From assembly GCA_013115125.1 (NCBI GenBank), contig JABANN010000152.1:1-60734 (forward strand): a DNA stretch of 60,734 bases. Direction: 5' to 3'. This document shows positions 55,710 through 60,734 of this stretch, one piece after another (the first letter of the stretch is position 1; each line of letters starts with the position of its first letter). Position numbers and translations under genes: made by a program. A model generated the notes under the pieces. It had not been told where the DNA came from and searched no databases. It saw only the letters and a program-made list of their open reading frames with translations. The DNA is from Perkinsus olseni (lineage: Eukaryota; Perkinsozoa; Perkinsida).

Positions 55710-56228
55710 ATGGCGAACAAAAAGGAGCTGATATCAACCTACACTGACGAGGAGCAGTAGTCCAGCAGTATCCCTCTACTCCAGTAGGTCCCCTCTCCTC
55801 AGGTTTCGAGCGGTAGTTGAGGATGAGGGTGATAAGAGACTGCACGTAGTGGACGTGTACACCACTTGGTGCGGACCCTGTCAACAGATCGTGCCCACCT
55901 TCAAAAATCTACAGGTTGGCCTGCTGCCAGCATCACCCTTGGATACTCATCGACGCTTCAGATTAACATGGACGGGTTTGATGAGCGGATAAATCTGATA
56001 CAGATCGACCGTCAAACCGTTGGGGAGTATGCGGAGAAGTTCTCTAGTACCAGCAGCCCTCGGTTCCTCTTCTACAAGGTGCTCGGAGGTCCTTCATCAT
56101 TATGGTTGTGACGGCAGCTCTCCCCTCAGGATGGTTCCCTAGTAGTCGAGGTCGAAGGCTGCAACGCTCCGAAAATACTCGGGGCCGTAGAGGAGTACGC
56201 ACCTCCTCCCCCTGCTGCTGATGATTGA
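55710..56228 (+). CDS. Thioredoxin-domain protein of the axonemal dynein LC3/TXNDC6 type
   Basis: Four exons with short introns give about 122 aa: MANKKELISTYTDEEQ, then FRAVVEDEGDKRLHVVDVYT and TWCGPCQQIVPTFKNL with the redox CGPC site, IDRQTVGEYAEKFSSTSSP, FLFYKDGSLVVEVEGCNAP and an Ala/Pro/Asp tail. VVDVY-x2-WCGPC, SPRFLFY and the G-x-NAP ending are typical of TXNDC3/TXNDC6 and the outer-arm dynein light chains LC3/LC5 rather than of cytosolic thioredoxin. No NDK domain follows, so it is the light-chain-like form. Probable role: redox-sensing light chain of flagellar outer dynein arms. Confidence 0.8.
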
Positions 56229-56342
56229 TCGACGAAACGATTAACAAGAGCATGATGACAGCTAGAGGTGTCAGAATACTGCAGGAGTTGTGTTGTCCAA
56301 GGGTCATGCTTATTCTAGTAAGCTTCGTTTTGTAACCCTACA

Positions 56343-58293
56343 ATGGGCAACAGTTCATCGCGGCGTCGACAGACACCACAGGTAGTAGTTGTTGGGGGTA
56401 GCAGAGGTAGTTGTAGGGGAAAGTATGGTATAAGTGTTAGCGTACTCCACAACAAGAGCAGCACCCGGCAAGGCGGCAAGGCTCATCGTTTAGCCTGTGG
56501 CCTACGGTATCCTGGCTGGGGATATCTAGACCCGCTTCTCGTAGTGCTCAATCTGAGCAGCAGCCTCAGCAGCCTTCGAACACCCCACAACAACAGCAGG
56601 GGCGTGAAGGGTCATCGGTAATGTTGTTGTTCAGAAAAGTTCCTTTCGTATATCGTAGTATTAGAATGGTGGTCGCGAAGTAGAGTCTGGTACCGGTCTC
56701 TGGCCGACGGTCAATTGGTCTGGTCAATCGCCATTACGTCAGCAGCAACAGCAGCGTTTACAAGTACTGTAGTTTGTAGATGAGGAAGGGGGTGACGGTG
56801 GGGTTGGATGGATCCCTTCAGGCGGCATATCCTCAGCAAAGGCCTGTCTACGTCTTCCGAGATGGTCGATACGTCCCGGACCCAACGGCGCAACCGAGGT
56901 GGGGTAGAACCGGGGACCTCTGGGATGAGAGCCGATTATTTTACCGCAGGCCCTATCAAGCTCCCTACACTCCCTTCGCCCTCGTGCAGAGTATACCGAA
57001 GATCGAGCAGACATGCGTTGTTAAGAACCCCTGCAACTTGAGGAAGGATACTATCAAATTCATCGAAGACGGGTAGTAAGCCTGGTAGCGGTAGGCACCC
57101 TATGGGTAACCTCCTCAGTCCTGATGCTCCCCCCAAGCTCCGGTTTGTGGTGGACACGAGTGCCCCTTGCGTAGTGAGGTTACACTATTTCGTAGACGGT
57201 GATAGCGACTCACAATCGTCAGAAGCTTTACCTGAGGTTAAGGGAGGTAGGAGGGCAAGGGTTGGTTAGGTTGTGGATGGTCATGCATTCAGTACGGACG
57301 TATACGTACGAGCTGCCTCATGCTGGCTTGGGTCAGGAGGTCCTTACCAACGACCAATCTCAAGTAGTCGACATGTTTTGTATCTTCCATGATTGACCTC
57401 AAGATATCTTTCAGAGGCTAGACCGGGGTCGTCCACTTCCTGAGGGATGGACCTCTACCGCCTACACAAAAGGCTCCCATCGATATCCAGCAGTGGTGGA
57501 GATACTCTCACGAGGAGAGGCTAAGCCTAACGACAACCCGTTGCACATATTTTGTAAAGTAGTACCACTGCAGTGGGCTCCATCCGACCACTAACGTCAT
57601 CAAAGCAGGGTCAGCTCACCTATCTGAGTTTCCCGCCAGTCGAAGACTCGGCCGTGATGATGAACGTGAAGGTAGTGGAGATGGTTAAGGGATCCGATAG
57701 CGGACTTGGATGCCCTAGGTGTTGAAGCAGAGAGTGTTGTTTTCTACTCAAGCGTACGACATGCATGATATCTACGGCATTGAAGCACCACGGGCAGTCG
57801 CACATGAAGAGGAGGAAGATCGGAGAGGAGATACTGTGGAGGGGAAGGGTACGTCATCCTATTCGAAAGGTCTAAGGTTCAACACCCCGTTGAGACGTAT
57901 TACGCTTCAGTCGTTAAAGGCGGTGATTCCCCGTCGTCCTCTGAGGAAGAGTCCAGCAACGGTGAGGTCGCAGCTGGCCTTGCCCATAGTGGTTATGATG
58001 ACGAGGCTGATGCCGTGGCCAGCGAGTGTGTGATATGTCTGAGTGAACCGAGGACTACAGTCGTCCTTCCCTGTCGTCATATGTGCCTTTGCAACGACTG
58101 TGCCGTGGTAAGTCATCACCCAAAGGCCTACCCAGGGTAGTCATGCTGCTGTTCCTCTCAGCGAGTTCAAGAGGCCAACCCCGGGCATGTATCGGCCAAG
58201 TGCCCGATATGTCGACAGCCTGTCAGCTCGATGCTGCAGATAGTAGCCTCCTCGTCATCAGGACAGTCAGGTGCAGCAGCCCAGGCTACGTAG
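56343..58293 (+). CDS. MGRN1/RNF157-type RING E3 ubiquitin ligase, N-myristoylated
   Basis: It starts [13 protein letters not shown], a myristoylation signal with a basic patch, as in MGRN1. After a Gln-rich part come [97 protein letters not shown], matching the DAR/SPRING-type region of MGRN1/RNF157/LOG2. The RING is [28 protein letters not shown] and [15 protein letters not shown], a C3HC4 finger. An intron at 58108 splits it. It should attach ubiquitin to membrane cargo. Introns are about 45-80 nt; two carry repeats (57367-57413 dispersed motif, 57849-57910 B box). Exons between 56420 and 56780 are partly uncertain. Confidence 0.85.
57367..57413 (+). repeat. Dispersed motif copy in MGRN1-like intron
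   Basis: GACATGTTTTGTATCTTCC then ATGATTGACC, followed by AAGATATCTTTCAG at the 3' splice site. Copy of the consensus TATTTTGTATCTTRCA with an inverted partner. Confidence 0.5.
57849..57910 (+). repeat. B-box-like sequence in MGRN1-like intron
   Basis: This 62-nt intron contains an exact B box GGTTCAACACC on the sense strand (57876-57886). Flanking stems do not pair, so tRNA origin is less sure here. Confidence 0.35.
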
Positions 58294-58364
58294 TACCCGG
58301 GGAGTTCAATCCCTGGACAGTTCATTTGATATCATTGCTGCCATCGAGATGTATGTAACATTGC

Positions 58365-58395
<31 letters not shown>

Positions 58396-58600
58396 GCCGA
58401 TGCTGAGACCATGGAGGACAGCGCCTCTTCTGAGGCACTAGTTTTCTGTTTTGTGTCCGTTAAGGTAGTAGCCCCCCTAGATTTCCCACTCGGCTGCAGC
58501 AGAGGATTGTATCATCATCACTTTTGTGTTACTGTACCTGCTGTTCTGTTGTGTTATTATCACGTCAATACGCTCTCACCTGTTCGGCCCTCTCTCCTCC
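58294..58600. other. Intergenic region with (GTT)n microsatellite
   Basis: About ten GTT units at 58365-58396. A 68-codon frame from 58411 has no motif. Upstream region of the biotin carboxylase gene. Confidence 0.6.
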
Positions 58601-60037
58601 ATGCCTCCCTTCAATAGGGTCCTCATCGCCAACCGTGGGGAGATAGCCTCCCGCATCGAGAGGGCCTGCCACGCCCTCGGATGTGAGTGCGTGGCAGTCT
58701 ACGTCAATGGTAGGTCTTATCATCTATGATCAGCAGCACGGCAACTCCCCTCATCAGGTGAGGAGATGGCCCCCCATATTAAGGCGTGTGATAAGTCGGT
58801 TTTGATTGGCTCGGGTGTCCGCGCCTACCTCGACGTCCGCACTATCGTCAAGGCTGCTGTGGACAGTGGTTGTGATGCCCTTCATCCTGGTTACGGTTTT
58901 CTCTCGGAGTCCTGGGACCTAGCAGAGGCCTGTGCAAAGGTAATCCCCTTTGATAGTACGCACCACAACCCACCCGTCAGGCTAACGTTAAATTCATTGG
59001 ACCCTCCCCTTCGGTGCTGCGTGCCTTCGGTGATAAGACTGCAGCGAGGAATATGGCTATTCAGTGCCAAGTTCCGGTATCTAAAGGTAGTGGGGTGGGA
59101 TTCAGGGATCTACCGCATTAACTTCCCGTGTTGAAGGTACTGGTATCGTTAAGGATGCATCCACATGCGAGTCGGAGGTCGCTCGGCTGGGTTTGAGGTA
59201 TCCTGTGGTAGTGAAGGCAGCGGGAGGCGGCGGTGGTAGAGGGATGAGAGTGGTACTAAGAACAGCACCAGCACCTACTGCATCATCAAAGGCGTCAGGT
59301 GTCCTCATCATCTGGTCTGAAAGCAGCGTTCGAGCGGTGCACTGCTGAGGCCCTGGCATCATTCGGTAATGGCGATGTGTTTGTCGAAGAATGGTGGGCT
59401 AATAGTAAACATATCGAAGTACAGGTAGGTGCTCTGCTTCCATCAGGATGATCCACTACCCCGCAGGTCCTTGGTGACACCACTGGTCAAGTATCGCATG
59501 CCTTTGCAAGGGACTGCAGCGTACAACTGAGGAATCAAAAAGTCGTCGAGATAGCGCCGCCTCAAGTGACGGGCGAGTTAGCTGCTGTGCTGCTGCTGTC
59601 TATGCTGCTCACTCTCAGGTGGATATCACAGAGGCTATTCTTAAGGCGGCTTGTGGTTTGGCTGAGAAGTCCGGCTACGTCACAGTGGGGACTGTTGAGT
59701 TCCTGATGGCAAAAGGAGGGAAGGACTTCATATTTCTGGAGGTGAGGATGGTGGAGTAGTGTTATCATCATCATTATCATTGCAGGTAAATCCTCGTATA
59801 CAAGTGGAGCACACTGTAACGGAAGAGGCATTCAATATTGATTTAGTCCAGACGCAGATGAAATTGGCTGCTGGTAGTAATAGCCCTCCTGTGATGTGGT
59901 TGCCACTCGTCTTTGCTGCCAGGGGAGCCACTGAAGGCGGTGTACCCTCCCACGCCACCACCAGCGATCAAATGCGCAATTCAAGCAAGGGTTGTATGGA
60001 CACCATCGCCCGGAGGAAGCCCAATGATAAAGAAGTA
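58601..60037 (+). CDS. Biotin carboxylase domain, pyruvate-carboxylase type, truncated
   Basis: From the ATG at 58601: [74 protein letters not shown] (ATP-grasp loop), [29 protein letters not shown], and [14 protein letters not shown] with the catalytic Arg and Glu residues. Then EPLKAVYPP and CAIQARV. These are the landmarks of biotin carboxylases, nearest to pyruvate carboxylase. At least eight introns of 40-90 nt. After CAIQARV the frame stops at 60035-60037. The ~60 residues that finish the domain, and the carboxyltransferase and biotin-carrier parts, are absent. A minus-strand gene starts within 250 nt. So this is a truncated gene or a short family member. Confidence 0.8.
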
Positions 60038-60285
60038 GTGAGGGAGGGAGGGATTAACAGAAGAACACCAAACACCACGGGTTACTGTCGAAAAGAGTAG
60101 TTGTTGATGTATCGTAACGGAGGCCTTCGAGGAATGATGAAGGCCGGTGGGAAGAAGTAGTAGTATAGCGAAAATTGCATCATCATCACAGTAGTTGTGG
60201 ACAACCACTATTGAGGGACTGTAAAGGAATAGAAGAAGAAATCGCCGCAGCCTTGCATGTATAGTATAGGAAGTAGCAGTAGGGT
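60038..60285. other. Intergenic region between convergent genes
   Basis: Between the end of the biotin carboxylase gene and the end of the Cys-rich gene. Nothing recognised; no remaining carboxylase coding. Confidence 0.4.
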
Positions 60286-60734
60286 CTACTGCGGGTCGGG
60301 GGGTCCAATGGCCGTGTAGAGGCCACTGCAGCTGTAGAATTCGGGCTTGCAATACTGATCATTGCACTGAAGACAGGCAGCCGAGTTAGCAGCAGTACCC
60401 ATACCACAAGGGAAGCTACAATGCGCCATAGAGCATTGAGCATTAACACCGTAGCACATACCACAGTCACTAGATATCGGGGGTAGGTTGAAGGGGGTCT
60501 TGGACGAGTCCTTGGTGTAATCGACCAGGCAGCTGGCTACCTTATCGGGCTTGGCGAAGCTCTTGATGCTACAGCTCTCGATCTCCTTGGTGAACTCTTG
60601 ACCGCTGTAACTGGGGTTAGTAGTAGTCACCCACCAGCGGATCTCATCACGCTTGTTGCATTTACCACTAGCGATAGTAGACATCTTGACGGGGGAGGAG
60701 GATTTCTTAGACCATCCAGCAGAGTTCTTAGCCT
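60286..60734 (-). CDS. Cys-rich protein of unknown family, 5' end outside window
   Basis: An open frame enters from the right edge (WSKKSSSPVKMSTIASGKCN) and ends at 60286. An ATG at 60684 is internal to the open frame, so the real start may lie beyond the window. The C-terminal half has 11 Cys in ~60 residues (CGMCYGVNAQCSMAHCSFPC, CLQCNDQYCKPEFYSCSGL), a disulfide-rich pattern. The N-terminal half has DEIRWWVTTTNPSYSGQEF and ESCSIKSFAKPDKVASC. It is probably secreted or in the lumen of a compartment. No known family was matched. Confidence 0.6.
   Translation of the reverse strand, partial: AKNSAGWSKKSSSPVKMSTIASGKCNKRDEIRWWVTTTNPSYSGQEFTKEIESCSIKSFAKPDKVASCLVDYTKDSSKTPFNLPPISSDCGMCYGVNAQCSMAHCSFPCGMGTAANSAACLQCNDQYCKPEFYSCSGLYTAIGPPDPQ

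Noticed and set aside
56887-56910. GGTTCTACCCC on the minus strand as a tRNA-like intron
   Set aside because: The plus strand is coding here for the MGRN1-like protein ([14 protein letters not shown]), so it is not an intron; also one base off the B box.

Overview
The window looks like nuclear DNA of an alveolate protist, most likely a Perkinsus-like perkinsozoan. This is inferred from gene content and gene structure, not from a diagnostic marker. Nearly every gene is split by very short GT-AG introns (mostly 40-60 nt, some 20-34 nt). Genes lie close together on both strands. Flagellar, mitochondrial and lysosomal-type genes are mixed. No spliced-leader RNA gene, rRNA, functional tRNA, CRISPR or bacterial operon was seen.

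Left part (1-18.4 kb): a cut MFS transporter; a gap (run of N) inside a 62-bp tandem repeat; a pepsin-type aspartic protease; an NCBP3-like protein fused to a YbaK-like domain; an S1/P1-type nuclease with a C-terminal membrane segment; an RA-PH protein; a decayed CHK2/CAMK-like kinase; a TDP2-type phosphodiesterase; a mitochondrial-type helical protein; the Rieske subunit of complex III; and a large unknown protein.

Middle part (18.4-40 kb): a gene-poor stretch packed with perfect inverted repeats with a single-base centre (18.9-21.0 kb), a degenerate LINE tail, then CFAP45 (14 exons, fully resolved), a small two-helix membrane protein, a damaged cathepsin B, and two paralogous membrane proteins with a TIR-like domain split by hydrophobic helices. 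A second helical-repeat mitochondrial-type gene follows.

Right part (39.4-60.7 kb): small unknown genes, ORC1, COA5/PET191, an EF-hand membrane protein, phosphoglycerate kinase, a long AK9-like adenylate-kinase-repeat gene, a dynein light-chain-type thioredoxin, an MGRN1/RNF157-type E3 ligase, a truncated biotin carboxylase and the end of a Cys-rich protein. CFAP45, AK9 and the thioredoxin fit a flagellated zoospore. Rieske, COA5 and the helical proteins serve mitochondria.

The most unusual signals are: (1) several introns contain tRNA-like sequence with exact B boxes, on either strand; (2) the cluster of odd palindromes; (3) a recurring GTATCTT/AAGATAC intron motif, part of a longer dispersed consensus; (4) the TIR-like membrane paralogues; (5) the NCBP3-YbaK fusion.
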